From Tillandsia leiboldiana (lineage: Eukaryota > Streptophyta > Magnoliopsida > Poales > Bromeliaceae), in NCBI GenBank assembly GCA_029204045.2, contig CM055075.1, forward strand, positions 23,533,601-23,597,600: a stretch of DNA of 64,000 nt, read 5' to 3'. The number at the start of each line of letters is the position of its first letter. Within the stretch, counting starts at the first letter, position 1. The notes beneath the pieces are model-generated. The model had not been told where the DNA came from. It searched no databases and worked only from the letters and a program-made list of their open reading frames with translations. Made by a program: the position numbers and the translations under genes. Positions 10,298 through 23,345 of this stretch are shown one piece after another.

Positions 10298-13200
10298 TGT
10301 CACGCCCCGGGGTCGAAACTGCGACCCGGGCTCGCCAATAGATCCGCCACCTATGCCAAACCCGCATAGGCGAAGCGTCCTACCTGCAAAAAGAACTACA
10401 GCTAACAGATATCAGAGCTAAAAGATAAAACTGCTATAGAAATAAAATCAACCACTGTACAACTGAAGATAAAACAACAAGGTTCCTCTCCCAAAAAGAT
10501 AATCATACAATAACCTCGAGTACAAAACTCATAGCTCAACAGGGAGATAACTCAAATAAAACATCAGTGTACAAGCTCTCAATACATCATATCCTCACTA
10601 CATCAGTCTCTCAAAAGAGGAAATAAATACCACTCTACCGACTATACTGAAGATCTCCTCCAAAGGGGGTACCGCTACTCTCCAAAGATGGGTCTGGATC
10701 TAGCTCGCTACTCCCTCACCACGCACAGCAACCACAGAACGGCAACACCCGCCAAGACTCTGCAAAACAAAGAGGAGAAAGGACAAAAGGGGGAAAACCC
10801 CCAACGGGCGTGAGAACTTCGCAAAAAGGGAGTTCTCAGTGGGTATCGCCACAAGGCCCGACGATCTGCCCACCAAGACTACTAGAGGCAAAAGATAACC
10901 GATGCAGTAAAACTGAAAGAAGAAGCTGGAAACACTCTACAGCTACCATGCCTCTAACCAAATGCTCAAATGGGGCAACTCTGATGAAGATATGCAACAC
11001 TCGCACACGAGATGCTCAATCGACCCAATCGAGCTGACTGCCGCATCGGGTCCAGTCAAACCTGCGCCCACCTACAACCACCTCCCGCTGACGGGCAGGA
11101 ATTACGTAGGGCGTCCAAACGGACTGACTCGCTATCGAGTAGTGGCTCATGCAGGCTATAGTCAAATCCATGCCCTCTCTCTCTCAGAACGGAAAGACTC
11201 AAGATGCTCAACCTCTCACACAAAGGTCAAAGAACTCACAACGACCACGGGACCACCGTCAATCCCCGAACGGTTCCCAACAATACTAGCACTGGTCTAA
11301 ACACAGCTACTAGACTCCACTCGGTCCCCCAGGCACGAGTGTAACAAAAAGTATCTGACTGAATAAACCCAATCGATAGACCAGTAATCACTGGTACTGC
11401 CTGCTCTGCCGCGACGGGTATGCCAGCCTACGCATAACACCGAAGCAAAGGAGTCCCAAGGACTCAAAACCCAGCATGGTGCCCGGCGCTCTGCACCGTG
11501 GAAAGCCTACTCCGGAGTGGCACTCGAGGGGAGCGACCCACACGAGTAAAGTATCACTGTATCAAGCATCACTGTATCGAGTATCTCTGTAACCTCTGTC
11601 TCATAATAGCAGGACTGGATCAAGACTATGATCAAAGTGGGAAACTCCGTCCACTAACACAACCCCGATCTGATGCAATAATACTCAAAAAGTGGGAAAC
11701 ACCATCCACTAGAACAAATCTGATACCCAATCTGATACAATAGTCAACATCCGGTCAACCGCCCAAAGTCCGCGGTCACCGCAATAACCCACAACCCACA
11801 ATTGGGTAAATTAATCAAGATCCGGTCAACCGCCTACTGTCCGCGGTTGCCGCAATAACCCACAATCCAACATCAAGCACACCCTGTCTCTGACCCTAAG
11901 GTCCCAGCTACACTATCCCAAACCTCTGCTCGAACCCGAGCAACATGACTCAAAAGTCTAAATAAAAAGGAGAAAGAAAGCAATCATGGTTTCTCCTAAG
12001 TCAAATTCCAAGATGTAGTGCAGCAGTAAAAGATGGCCTAACTATATGTTCATACACATATGTCCATACAAGCATGCATTTGTCCTGAAGAAGGATAAAG
12101 AAAATAAACCTCATGCCAGAATTAACAATGACCATACCTGTCCATGATTTTCGATCCATAATCACTCCTTGGAGTAGAACCTGCACATAACTACATAATC
12201 CTATCCCAATGCATAAACCAGCCTCATAAAAGGTTATGTGCTAATATGGCATGATAATTAATCCTGATATGGTAACCTTGCCTTAGGTGGGCTTCCACTA
12301 ATCACCAACATGAATATTTGATTATACCATTGTCATACTATGAGAAATTCACTTGCAATTTCCATAGAATCCTCAGTGTTAAACTTACCGACCAATTTCA
12401 GTTATTGTACCGTACACCTGCATGCAATGCTAACATATAACAATATAGAGAACCGTCCACCGGTTCCGGGAATAAGGCACCCACCTGAAAAGCTGACTGT
12501 CCAAAGCCCAACAGCTGAAAACACCAGATAACTCTAATCCCTTGCTCCAATAAGTTCAGCACACCCGTAACTCTCCTGGCACAATACAAAGCTCACTAAT
12601 TACACTAAGGCTCCCAAATATAACTCTTATAATCCCATACAACAACAGTCCCGAAACTGTTAAATTATCACCTGCAGAAAGTGCCCAGAAAATTCCAAGA
12701 AAAAAACCCACAGCGATCCTCGCGTCGATAGCTTCGCAACGGTACCTTGCACGCCCAAATCCGAGTTCGGTAAGTCAAGATAAAAATTCGGCAAGGTGGT
12801 ACACTCAAAAGATTTCAGCACAAAAGACTGTAGCACTGTACACAGAGAAACAGTGATTCTCACCTCTGATGAAATCTCAGAAAAATCCAATAAAAATACG
12901 AGCGCGTTCCTTGCGATCTGTAGATGAAAAAGTTGTATAAGCTCGTTTCCGGCTGACGCTTGGGCGCAAAGATATGGCCAAAACACCTCGATGCTGTTCA
13001 CAAAGCCAAACAGAAAAAGGGTCACAGTGTTGCCTCGGGATCCGTGCCAAAAACTCGCAACGGGAAAGCGCGATCAATACGAAAGATGAAGCCCTACCTC
13101 TTAGGAGTCTGTCGGCGCAAGAATCACAGAAAAAGGAGCTCGGGGTAGCCCAGGGGAGCTAAAACACTGCTGCTGCGCCGAAGAAGAACACTAGAAAGCA

Positions 13201-14464
13201 ACGTCGCGCCGCGCCGTAAAATGGGGAACCTCGGGATTCGAGCCTCCAAAAATCCCAGAACTTGGCAGGAAGATCAAGGACTTGAAGATGAAAATCTTCC
13301 AAGAAGGGAGCTCGGGGAGATCAAGCTTGGGCTGAGAGGAAAAAAACCAAAGAAGAGGGCTCGGGCTGCCTATTTATAGGCTGAGAAAAACATTAGGAGA
13401 AATACCCAATGTGTCCCAAGTTCCGGGCGCGCACAGTGCGGCCCGGCCCAGCCCGCAGGTTTCGGGCGCGCACAGTGCGGCCCGGCCCGCCAAGATTCGG
13501 GCGCGCACAGTGCGGCCCGGTCCACCACACAGCCCAGTCCGCTAACACCCCGGGCCCCACTGCACCCGGTGCACCTGCGCCCGCCAATGGCGACGCGACA
13601 CGTGGCCCGGCCACCCGTGCACCGCGCACGTCGCGCCGTGGACCGCGCACGTCGCGGCTGACCCGGGCCCGTACGGCCACCTGCCCCGCCGTACGGCCAC
13701 CTGCCCCGGTCAACGACCCCACCGATTGCGTGGACCGGGAGCACAACACCGGACCAACTACCTCCCGCCACGTGTCCACCCGGTCTACCGTGCACCACCG
13801 GCCTGCTCCGTGAACCCAGACCACAACACCGACCAGTGAAAACCTGCCACGTGTCCCTTCCTCGGGTGCACGACGGCCGCGTGGACCGCGCACCTGACCG
13901 CGCCCCCGCGCGCCTGCCCGCGCCCCTGTGCGCCTGCCCGCGGCCGCGCGCCGCCTGCCCGAGCGCCCTCCGCCGCCTTCCGCCGCTGCCCGCCGCCGCC
14001 AACCGCCGCCGGCGATCGCCGGAAACACTGTTCCGGCGATGAACAGTAACCGCAGCCCAAAAACATCAAGTAAATAGCCCATCTTGACCGTTTTCGCGCG
14101 CTGATTCCAAAAACGACGTCCATTTTGCCAAATTCCAAACCTATAATTCGCCGGAGGCTCCCGCAAACCCCAAAACTGCCAAAACTTCCGGGAGCCCGCT
14201 TTTGGGTATCCGGACTCAGAATTAAGCAAACAAAAAGCCATTTCCAAGCGTTTTTCCGCACCGAACCCAAATCCACCCTCTGTTTGGCCAAAATCCTTTC
14301 CTAAAATTCGGCAAAAGCAGCCGAAGGCCAATACACCCAACCAAAGCTCACAGGGTCCATCTCTTGTGTCCAAATAGGCGCGCGAACACCGCCGACAAGC
14401 CACGTAGGCTTCCAGAAGCTGCTGGTCACACTGTAGAAGCCCGGCAAAGGTCCGGGTCACCACA
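10298..14464 (-). repeat. G1 5' LTR (copy A)
   Basis: It is the same length (4167 bp) as the left LTR and nearly identical. Differences seen include A/G at 2709 versus 10304, CAACAG/CAATAG, AAATTAACC/AAATCAACC, GATGCAATAG/GATACAATAG, CTGTCCAC/CTGTTCAC, and single-base changes in two homopolymers. It ends TGTGGTGACC at 14464, followed by GTTAC. Confidence 0.93.
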
Positions 14465-14651
14465 GTTACTGTTCACGCCGGAACAGTGTTTCCGGCGATC
14501 GCCGGAGGCGGCGGGCAGCGCCGGCGGGCGGCGGCGCAGCCTCGGGCAGGCGGCAGGCGGCGGCACAGGGCGCGGGCAGGGCGCGGGCAGGCGCCCGGGC
14601 GCGCGGGCAGGCGCGCGGTCCACGGCACCGGCGTGCGCCAGTGCGGGATGC

Positions 14652-14887
14652 CACGTGGCACGGTTCGGTTGGTTGGTCCACAGCGCGGGGTCCACGGACT
14701 GTGGGCATGGGTGCACGGTAGACCGGGGGACACGTGGCATGCGGTTACTGGTTCGGTGTTGTGCACCCGGTCCACGCAGGCTGTGGAGTGGTTGACCGGG
14801 GGCAGGTGGCCGTACGGCGGGCAGGTGGCCGTACGGGCGCGGTGCAGGCGGCGACGTGCGCGGTGCACGGGCTGCCGGGGCCACGTG
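14652..14887. promoter_or_regulatory. G-box cluster in G2 U3
   Basis: CACGTG occurs at 14652-14657, 14731-14736 and 14882-14887, each in a CACGTGGC context, upstream of the TATTTAAA box. Confidence 0.6.
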
Positions 14888-15083
14888 GCGCGACGCCACT
14901 GGCGGACGCGGGTGCGCCGGGCGCAGCGGGGCCAGGGGCGCACAGTGTTGGGCTACGTGGCCGGCCCACGACGTTTCGGGCTTGAACAGTAATGGGCCGG
15001 GCCCATTACTGTAGCCGCCCGAAATGTTGCGGCGCCCGGAAGTGGGGACACAGTGGGTATTTCTTCAATTATTTTCTCCAGCC

Positions 15084-15091
15084 TATTTAAA
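15084..15091 (+). promoter_or_regulatory. TATA-like box of the G2 LTR
   Basis: TATTTAAA is followed by GGCAACCCGAGCCCCC, the counterpart of the sequence after the G1 TATA box. Transcript start is expected near 15115-15120. Confidence 0.65.
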
Positions 15092-17480
15092 GGCAACCCG
15101 AGCCCCCTTCCTTTGCCTTTTTCTCTCAACCCTCTCACTCTCTGCCCGAGCCCCCTCAAGCAAAGTTTTTCACCTCTAAGTGCTTGATCTTCCTGCCAAG
15201 TTCTAGGATTTTTGGAGGCTCGAATCCCGAGGTTCCCCATTTTACGGCGCGGCGCGACGTTGCGTTCCTGGGTTCTTCTTCGGCGCAGCGACAGTGTTTT
15301 AGCTCCCCTGGGCTACCCCGAGATCATTTTGCTGTGATTCTTGCGCCGACAGACTCCTAAGAGGTAGGACTTCATCTTTCGTTTTGGTCGCGCTTTCTTG
15401 TTTCGAGGTTTTGGCACGGATCCCGAGGCAAACAGTGACCCCATTTTCTGTGTGGACTTCCTTGACAGCAGCGGGGTGTTTTGGCCATATCTTCGCGCAC
15501 GAGCATCAGACGGAAACGAGCTTATACAACTTTTTCATCTACGGATCGCAAGGAACACGCTCGTATTTTTCTTGGATTTTTGAGAGATTTATTTCGAGGT
15601 GAAAATTACTGTTTTCTCTGTGAACAGTGCACAGTTTTAGCACAGATTTTTGTATGAGTGTATCCCCTTGCCGAATTTTTATCTTGACTTACCGAACTCG
15701 GATTTGGGCGTGCAAGGTACCGTTGCAAAGCTATCGACGCGAGGATCGCTGTGATATTTTTCTTGTAATTTTCTGGGCACTATCTGCAGGTGATAATTTA
15801 ACAGTTTTGAATCCGAGGTTGTAGGTGGTTATAAGAGCAATAATTGGGAGCCTAAGTGTAATTAGTGAGCTTTGTATTGTACCAGGAATATTTCGGGTGT
15901 GCTAAATTGTGGGAGCAAGGATTTGGAGTTTTGGTATTTTCTTGCTGTACGGATCCGGTCAGTTAGCACTTCAGGTGGGTGGTTGTTGTACTCCTCTCCT
16001 TTGGTATGCCCACTAGGGATGTCAGAATTCCCCTGATGTGTTGATGCTAACTTATTGATTGGTAGTCTTGCATGCCTTAGGGAAATTATTTAATGGTTAT
16101 TGGATCCATGTGGAATTTGTGGTAGCATGTTGATCGCTAAATTATTCTGGACTGCATGTTTAGGGGCAGAGTAGAAATTGAGGACTACAAATTGATGATT
16201 GTTCATATGTGACTGTCACTTTAGCCTTTATTCTCTAAACTGATTATTCTTGGAAAATGGATAAAATATTGAGACAATGCATAATTAAACGAGTCACTTA
16301 ATTATGTCATCTTTTACTGCTATACTATCTTTTGGGACTTGACTTAGGAGAAACCATGCATTTATGCCTTTCTTCTCCTAGTATTGATAGACTTGCGGCA
16401 TAGTCGCTCGGGTTCGAGCGGGTGTTGGACAGTGTAGTCAGGTATTGGGGATTTGGGACAGGTTGGGCTCTTGACAGGGTGTTGCGGCGACCACGAATTT
16501 TGGGTGGTTGACCGGGTTATTACTATTGCATCAGATTGGGCGTTTTGGGGGTTGAGTTCTATTTAGTGGACGGAGTTTTCCACGTTGATCTTAGCCATGA
16601 TCCAGTCCTGCTATTATGAGACAGCGGGTACAGAGATACTTGATTCAGTGATGCTTGATACTGTGATACTTTACTCGTGTGGGTCGCTCCCCTCGAGTGC
16701 CACTCCGGAGTAGGCTTTCCACGGTGCAGAGCGCCGGGCACCAGGCTGGGTTCTTGAGCTCGACAGCAGAGCAGGCAGTGCCAGTGTTCACTGGCGGACA
16801 GATTGGGTCATTTTGACAGGCTTCTAGATTCTGATGCATCACTTTCTCCATCCTTATTGGTTGGTCATGTAGAGGCATATTAGGGATAGCATTTTATCGG
16901 ATGCTTCATTATCTGCACCCCCATTTCTTCTCCTCTCCCCCCCCCTTTTTGCCTCTGATTACCTGGTGGGCATATTTGAGCTGAGGCTTTACCCACTAGG
17001 GGAGGCTACTGTTTATAGTAGTACTTACCCCCCCATTGTCTTTTCTTGTTTCTTTCTTCCCCTTTGTTTTGCAGAGTCCTCTGTGGGAGTTGCTGGGCCG
17101 TCAGCAACTGATCGAGGTAAGCGGATTGCAGACTAGATAGAGAGCCACCCGAGGGTTGTAGCACGTAGCCGGAGCTTTTGGGTACCTGGTCTTCTCAGAC
17201 AGCTTTTGTTTATTTCTTTTTGGGTCTGGCTTTTGCCAGCTGTTTGTATATTTAGTGGTGAGCTGGGAGAGACATCTGTATTTTATTCCACTGTTGTACT
17301 CTTTTACTTCCAGCTTCTGTCTGAGATACAGTAGTTTTAGTTTAGCTCTGCTTTTTATGCTCTATTATTATTATTTCTTATCTGAGCAGGTTACCGACGC
17401 TTCGTGTATGTGGGAAATACCGCATGCACGGCGGATCTGTAGACGGGCCCGGGTTCTGGTTTACACCCGGGGCGTGACAG

Positions 17481-19621
17481 CTTCACAGCCGGAATTTACA
17501 GCTACATTTTTGGGCTGAAGCTGTGAACACTGCAATCTATGTAATTAATCGAGTTTATTTGCGCCCGGGAACGTTAAATACACCATATGAACTATGGTGT
17601 GGTAGAAAACCCAACATCAAATATTTTCGCATCTTCGGGAGTCGGTGTTACATTTTACGTGACCGTGAAAATCTTGGAAAGTTTGACTCACGAAGTGACG
17701 AAGGGATTTTCTTGGGGTATTCTACTAATAGTAGAGCATATCGAGTATTTAACTTGGAATCTAAGACGATCGTAGAATCTATAAATGTTAAAGTAGATGA
17801 AGCTTTTCACTTTGCATCTGAAAAATCTACCCTCGATATCTCTCTAGATGATGATTCTCCTGCCGTTGCATCTTCTCATAATAATACTTCCAATATTAAT
17901 GATGCATCTAATGGTTCTTCAAGTTATCTAATGTGCAGGAATCATCTCATATATCTCCGAGTACTCCGTTTCAACAAACGCTACGAATCTCCAAGGATCA
18001 TCCGGAATCGAATATTATTGGAGATCCACAAGAAGGAGTTAGAACTCGGAGGCAGTTGGTTTGTGGATTCGCTTGCTACGTATCTTTAATCGAACCAAAG
18101 AACATAGATGAAGCTCTTCAGGATGACTACTGGATTAAAGCAATGCAGGAAGAGCTCCATCAATTTGAGCGAAACAAAGTCTGGGAATTAACGAAGCCTC
18201 CAAAGCAACATAATGTGATAGGTACCAAATGGATCTTCAAGAACAAGAAAAATGAGGATGGTACTATCATCAGGAACAAGGCACGATTAGTTGCTCAAGG
18301 CTACTCTCAAGTAGAAGGTATAGACTTTGATGAAACATTCGCCCCTGTAGCTAGACTCGAGTCCATTCGTATACTATTTGCTATTGCTTGTCATTTTAAA
18401 ATCAAATTATTTCAAATGGACGTTAAGAGCGCATTTCTAAATGGGTTTTTAAATGAGGAAGTTTATGTGGCTCAACCGAAAGGTTTTGTAGACCATAAAC
18501 AACCTAACCATGTTTTTCGTTTGAAAAAGGCTCTTTACGGTCTGAAACAAGCACCGCGAGCATGGTACGAAAGGTTGACAAAGCACCTTTTGGAGAAGGG
18601 CTACACTCGAGGGGGAGCTGATAGGACTCTCTTTGTGAAGCATTATCAAAGCAATTTCATTGTAGCACAAATCTATGTCGATGACATTGTATTTGGCGCA
18701 ACAAGAGATAATGATGCTTCTAAATTCGCGGAGACCATGGAAAGCGAATTTGAGATGTCCATGATGGGCGAATTGACTTATTTCCTTGGATTGCAAATTA
18801 AACAAAATGATGAAGGTATTCACTTGAGTCAATCCAAGTATGCAATGGAGTTGGTTAAAAAGTTTGATCTTGAAAATTCGAAGGATTTTCCGACTCCAAT
18901 GGGAACTAGCCACAAGGGACTTGGAAGTGAATTACAAAGTGAGAATGTAGACGAGAAACTGTATCGAAGTATGATTGGAAGTCTACTTTACCTCACGGCT
19001 AGTCGCCCGGATATATCTTTTGGTGTTGGGATCTGCGCGAGATATCAATCTGCACCAAAGGAGGTTCACCTGAAAGCGGTGAAAAGGATCATCCGGTATA
19101 TCAAAGGATCAATTAATTTCGGAATTTGGTATCCTATGGGAACAAGTTTGGATATTGTTGGATACTCAGATGCCGATTGGGCAGGGTCAGTGGATGATCG
19201 GAAAAGCACGAGTGGTGCATGCTTCTATCTTGGCCATTGCCTTGTTGCATGGCACAGTAAAAAGCAGAATTGCATAGCACTCTCGACTGCCGAAGCGGAA
19301 TACATTTCAGCGGGTAGTTGTTCAACCCAACTCATTTGGATGAAAAGTGTGTTGAGCGACTTCCGGATTTCAGCATCTTCGGTAACAATTCTTTGTGACA
19401 ACTCAAGTGCAATTAACATTTCTAAAAACCCTGTGTTGCACTCTAGAACAAAACATATTGAACTTAGATATCATTTTCTTAGAGAGCTAGTTGAATCAAA
19501 TACTCTTCAACTTTCATATATTTCAACTGAGGATCAATTAGCTGACATTCTAACAAAACCTTTGGATCAAAAACGTTTTATTCATTTGCGAAAAGCAATT
19601 GGAATGCTTTCCTTGAAATAA
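17481..19621 (+). CDS. pol: Ty1/copia pol, integrase end to RNase H (copy A)
   Basis: The coding frame is cut at its 5' side by the G2 LTR and resumes as FWAEAVNTAIYVINRV, the end of the integrase core, followed by TPYELWCGRKP and IFGSRCY. RT shows NKARLVAQGYSQVEGIDFDETFAPV split over 18270-18345, the MDVKSAFLNG motif, YGLKQAPRAWY and the catalytic YVDD (near 18680). RNase H shows GYSDADWAGS, LSTAEAEY and ADILTKPL. One frameshift lies near 17920: here the run GGTTCTTC lacks one T that copy B has, so the break is probably a sequencing error. From about 17933 the frame is open to the TAA at 19619-19621. The element cannot act on its own because G2 splits its integrase. Confidence 0.93.
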
Positions 19622-20557
19622 ACTTCTTTTTGAAATCCTTGCTTAGAATAGGTTTTGTTTGTTTTTTGTTTTGTTCATTATCTATGTTTGTACATAGGAC
19701 ATTAATTGAGGATAGATCATAATTGACTTTAATTGCATCTTTTCGCACATTTAGAAATTTATTATGCTTTTCCCATCATAATATTTCACTGTTGCAATGA
19801 TCATTTATGTTAATTAAATCATCTTCTAAGTGATCAAAGTCAATTTCTCTCTCAATGATCTCTTGGTATAGTCATTATCTTATTTGACTGTTTAGTCGAG
19901 TATGAAATCGAGATCAATTTTTGGTTGAATACTTTATATCTTAAATAATTGATAGCCAATTGAGGGGGAGTCAAAGAAAAGTAAAATGCTCAAAAGATGT
20001 GGAAAGAGTTACATCCCAATGAGGAGTGTGAAAACTACCACCACATGGAGGAAAGAGCTACCACCTCGGTCGTCCGAGTATTGTGTGCATCTACCACATG
20101 TATACCAAGCATGGTTGTTCAAATTTTGATTAAGTAAAATGCATGTTGAAATATTTGACTCCGTCAAATTTCAAGGTTGGTATAAGGTGGGTTTTTAAAG
20201 AAAGATGCTCAAAGAGCCACTCTCTTCAACAGATTGTCTAGATACATTATCTACTATATTTGGGATTTCAAACATCTATTGATCTTTGTATTTCATTTTC
20301 TTTACTGAATTGATGATTTGATAAAGGCATTACTCATAAGATCAAGTTAGATGTAATTGAAGGTGTTCAACTTTAAGGGATTTAATTTTTGTAAATTCTC
20401 GTTTCATTTTTGGATATTATTGATAGATTTGGCATAATCTAATTCTTGTTGTATGAAACGATGATTTTTGTTTAAAGTTGATACACATTTGTGCTTACAA
20501 TCTTTTTCTGGTTTTTCTTGAATTTCTCTAAAATTTTCTAAAGAAAAAGTTGGAGCC
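19622..20557 (+). other. AT-rich spacer of copia C between pol and the third ORF
   Basis: No conserved frame is visible. It contains a short purine run (GAGGGGGAGTC near 19960) that resembles a polypurine tract but is not followed by an LTR. It may be a second, central plus-strand primer or chance. Confidence 0.45.
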
Positions 20558-20727
20558 GATCCGGATCGGGCAAGATGATCCGGATCCCGAACGCAGGTAT
20601 TCTTCTGCGGGCTGACGATCCGGATTGGACCTGCCGATCCGGATCCCGAACGCAGTTTCTCACTGCGGGTAGCCGATCCGGATCGCAAGCATGGTCTGAT
20701 CCGGATCGCGGCTAGGGTTTTATAAAG
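20558..20727 (+). promoter_or_regulatory. Internal promoter-like block of copia C (copy A)
   Basis: Six copies of the palindrome GATCCGGATC (one with a final T) lie at 20558, 20577, 20617, 20636, 20675 and 20698. They are followed by CTAGGGTTT and the TATA box TATAAAG at 20721-20727. The LTR of the same element has the same order: palindromes, CTAGGGTTT, TATAAATA. This block stands about 530 bases before the third ORF and could start a separate mRNA. Function is inferred from layout alone. Confidence 0.6.
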
Positions 20728-20842
20728 AACAAAAGGGTTTTGATTTCTTTTACTCCAATCTTTTGTTCCAAAGTTTCCAGAGCCTCTCTCTCTAGATTTC
20801 ATCCTTCTTGGAAGCTTTCAAACTCAAGTTCTTCAACTCCAA

Positions 20843-21228
20843 GTAAGTTTTATTGAGCAAAATCTCGGGTTTTCACCGTTTTTCTCTATTCCTCCTCAAA
20901 CGTGATGAATTTCTTGGATCAATTTTGTTTGTGGATGGTTTTTGATCAAATTTCTTTTGAAATAAGAACTCTGGGTAGATTAGTTTTTGATTATATGCTA
21001 GGTATTCTCAAGATAAACGGATTTTTGGTCTTCGATTTCAAAAATTTTCGGTTTTAGGGCATATAATAAGGATTTTGAAAATCATGCAATTGATCTGTTT
21101 TTAAAAATCTCTTTTACAAAACTAATTTGATTTTTAGTCTCTCTACACGATAATGATTGTTTGGGTACAATTTTTCAAATCTTTGAAAATTAACAATTTT
21201 TCATGTGTTCTTGAGTTGGTCTTCACAG
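20843..21228 (+). other. Candidate leader intron before the third ORF (copy A)
   Basis: GTAAGT at 20843 is a strong plant donor and TTCACAG ending at 21228 a fair acceptor. The 386 bases between are rich in A and T, as plant introns are. Splicing would join a short leader to a 25-base stretch before the ATG at 21254. Confidence 0.45.
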
Positions 21229-21253
21229 GATACATTTTTCACTATCAATCAAA

Positions 21254-22660
21254 ATGGTGATCACTTGGATTATTTTCCTACTTGGCTGCCATGGTTCATA
21301 CCAAGGATACTGTCAAGCCTAAGAAGGCTAAGAAAGCGAAGAAGACCAAGGATGATTCCGACACTGAATCAGAGACGGAGTCGATCGACTGGGATAACAT
21401 CGAAATCGAGCAAGCTGCTCCCATTGTCTCCAAAGGGAAAGCAACTGCTGAAGCTTCAAAGCCTACTGCAGCTGAAAAAGGAAAAGCCCCTATGGAACCA
21501 AGTCCAATTGGGAACAAAAAGAAAAACCGGTGCAAGAAAAAGAGGCAGTGCTCAGGGAATTACCATTGAGGAACCAGTTGCTAGGCAGCCTCCTCCACAA
21601 GACTTCATCAGCTCCGAAAGAATCAAGGATTTTGAGAAGAGGGAATGCATTGGCGAGAGACATGTCAATGTCAAACCAATGAAGGAACGATCTGTAGCTT
21701 TTGGGACTTTGTTTGACCAAGTTGGTCTTGCTCAAATTTGCAACTTCCCTGAGACTACTGGGTACTGTCCACACTCAGTTCGAATGTTTTATCAGAACGC
21801 TGCAAAGTCTGATTGATCACGAGGATGGACGTCGAGAATTTCACACTTTGGTTAAAAATATCAAAATCAAAGTCACACCCCAGCTGATTGGAGTTGTGCT
21901 AGGTATGACAGCCAGAGCTGATGGACTCCATTACCTAAAAACTCAAAGCTTCAACGACAACTCCTGGAGAGTTGTAGTTAATGGAATTTGTCTTCCAAAT
22001 ACTCGGTCGACCGGAAATTCTGTTTTCTCTAAAGAGCTCGACCAGAGTATCGGTATATAAACTTCATTGTCTGCTACAACATTCTTCCCAACATGAATAC
22101 GAAGGTTCTTCGATGGGACAGAATGGTTATACTTTATCTTTCTTGGAAACCCGGCCGCATTGATGGGAGCAAACTTGAATATTTCCTTATCTCATTTGGT
22201 CAAGGATGGCACGGTATGTGGAACACTCTCATCCACAGAAAGACTACCCTACCTAATGATTATCATGCGCATCCTTAGAAAGTTTAAAGTCGATACAAGC
22301 GCGAGTTCATACATGTACAGTTTGGGCACCAATTAATGAGACGGCAATTGTGAAGTCTCTCTCGACGAAGCCAGATGAACCCATAATACCTCCTCACCGG
22401 CAACGAGCACAACAACAACAAGCGACAACCTCTACACCAGCAGCACAACCAGCACCTCCATCAACGTCTGATGATGATGCGTCGGTTAGCTCAATCTTTA
22501 AAGCAACAGCGACTCTCAAACGAGCAAGAACGCATGGCTACTGATTCGCTGAAATGAGAGAAGATATCAAAGAAGTTAAGAAGGAACAAGCTTCTATGAA
22601 CAAACGATCAAGAAAATGTTTCAGAAGCTTGGGTGTATCAGCTCCGACGACTCTGCATAA
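21254..22660 (+). pseudogene. Third ORF of copia C, frameshifted (copy A)
   Basis: This is the counterpart of the intact 468-codon ORF at 44270-45676. Copy A carries at least six single-base indels, for example an extra G near 21284, an extra G near 21511 (TTGGGAAC), an extra A near 21804 and a missing T near 22030. Several lie in homopolymers and are absent from copy B, so they look like assembly errors, not decay. The recognisable segments are the acidic/basic N-terminal part, the LFDQVGLAQICNF and VRMFYQNA block, and a Gln/Pro-rich stretch before the end. Confidence 0.8.
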
Positions 22661-23345
22661 ACTTTGTTTCTAACCTTTCCTTCGCAGGTTTTTAAGTTTT
22701 TGTTATTATTCAGTTCTCACGTTTCTTTATTCTGATCTATTTAACTCTCCTCAAAATTTTTGTAATTTTGGCTTTGTTTGTGACAAAAAGGGGGAGAGAG
22801 TTTAGAGAACTTGAACAATGATGATGTGAATATCGAACTTGAATAATGATGATGTGAATGTGTGAACATCGAGGTAAGTATAACCTCAACTTGAAAGGTA
22901 AGTAGAACTTCAACTTTGGTTTCCATTTATTTGAATGCATGCCTCGACTAACTATTCGACTAACTATTTGGGCATGTAATATAACTAACAAGTTGATGTT
23001 CACTAACATGACATTTGGTTTTGATTGCATAGAAGATATGTTGGTGTTTTACTATGATCAGTTACATATCTGAATTATAAATGTCATGGTAAGTATAAAT
23101 GATAAACTCATCTCTGTATATGGTTTTTGAATGATATAAAATTCTTGAGGTATCTAACGATTCTTTTGTCAAGAATGATTTCTTTTGCAGAGAGTACAGA
23201 TGTCTAAGTCTAGAGTCTGTTTTAGGAGTTTAACTCATGTATTTTTTTTGGATCTCCATTGTAAATTTTTGTTGTATGGTGATAGCAACAAAAATATCTT
23301 TTTGAATTTTCTTTAGTGGATCTGTGTTTTGTCACGAAACCGCCA

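Larger units (their letters stand above)
2703..14464 (-). mobile_element. G1: complete LARD-like non-autonomous gypsy element inside the G2 LTR
   Basis: The element is 11,762 bp on the minus strand. It has two direct 4167-bp LTRs (2703-6869 and 10298-14464), a polypurine tract by the left LTR, an initiator-Met primer site by the right LTR, and a GTTAC target duplication. The interior (6870-10297) has no long ORF on the minus strand, only decayed traces of chromovirus pol. The two LTRs differ by eye at about six substitutions and two single-base indels, so insertion is recent although the coding part is long dead. Very long LTRs around a non-coding interior of about 3.5 kb are the hallmark of LARDs (large retrotransposon derivatives). 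Mobilisation by G2-like proteins is inferred from the shared LTR sequence. Confidence 0.92.
14465..17479 (+). repeat. G2 3' LTR, second part
   Basis: It begins with the second GTTAC (14465-14469) and continues U3 where 2702 stopped. It ends CACCCGGGGCGTGACA at 17479. U3 is GC-rich with repeated GGCAGGTGGCCGTACGG units; a TATTTAAA box lies at 15084-15091. R and U5 (about 15115-17479) match the inverted G1 LTR over long stretches, for example AGCTATCGACGCGAGGATCG. Copia integrase coding follows at once. Confidence 0.9.

Noticed and set aside
20558..20707. Regularly spaced GATCCGGATC repeats as a CRISPR array
   Set aside because: The units are 10 bp, spacing is irregular, the context is plant retrotransposon promoter sequence and no cas genes exist.
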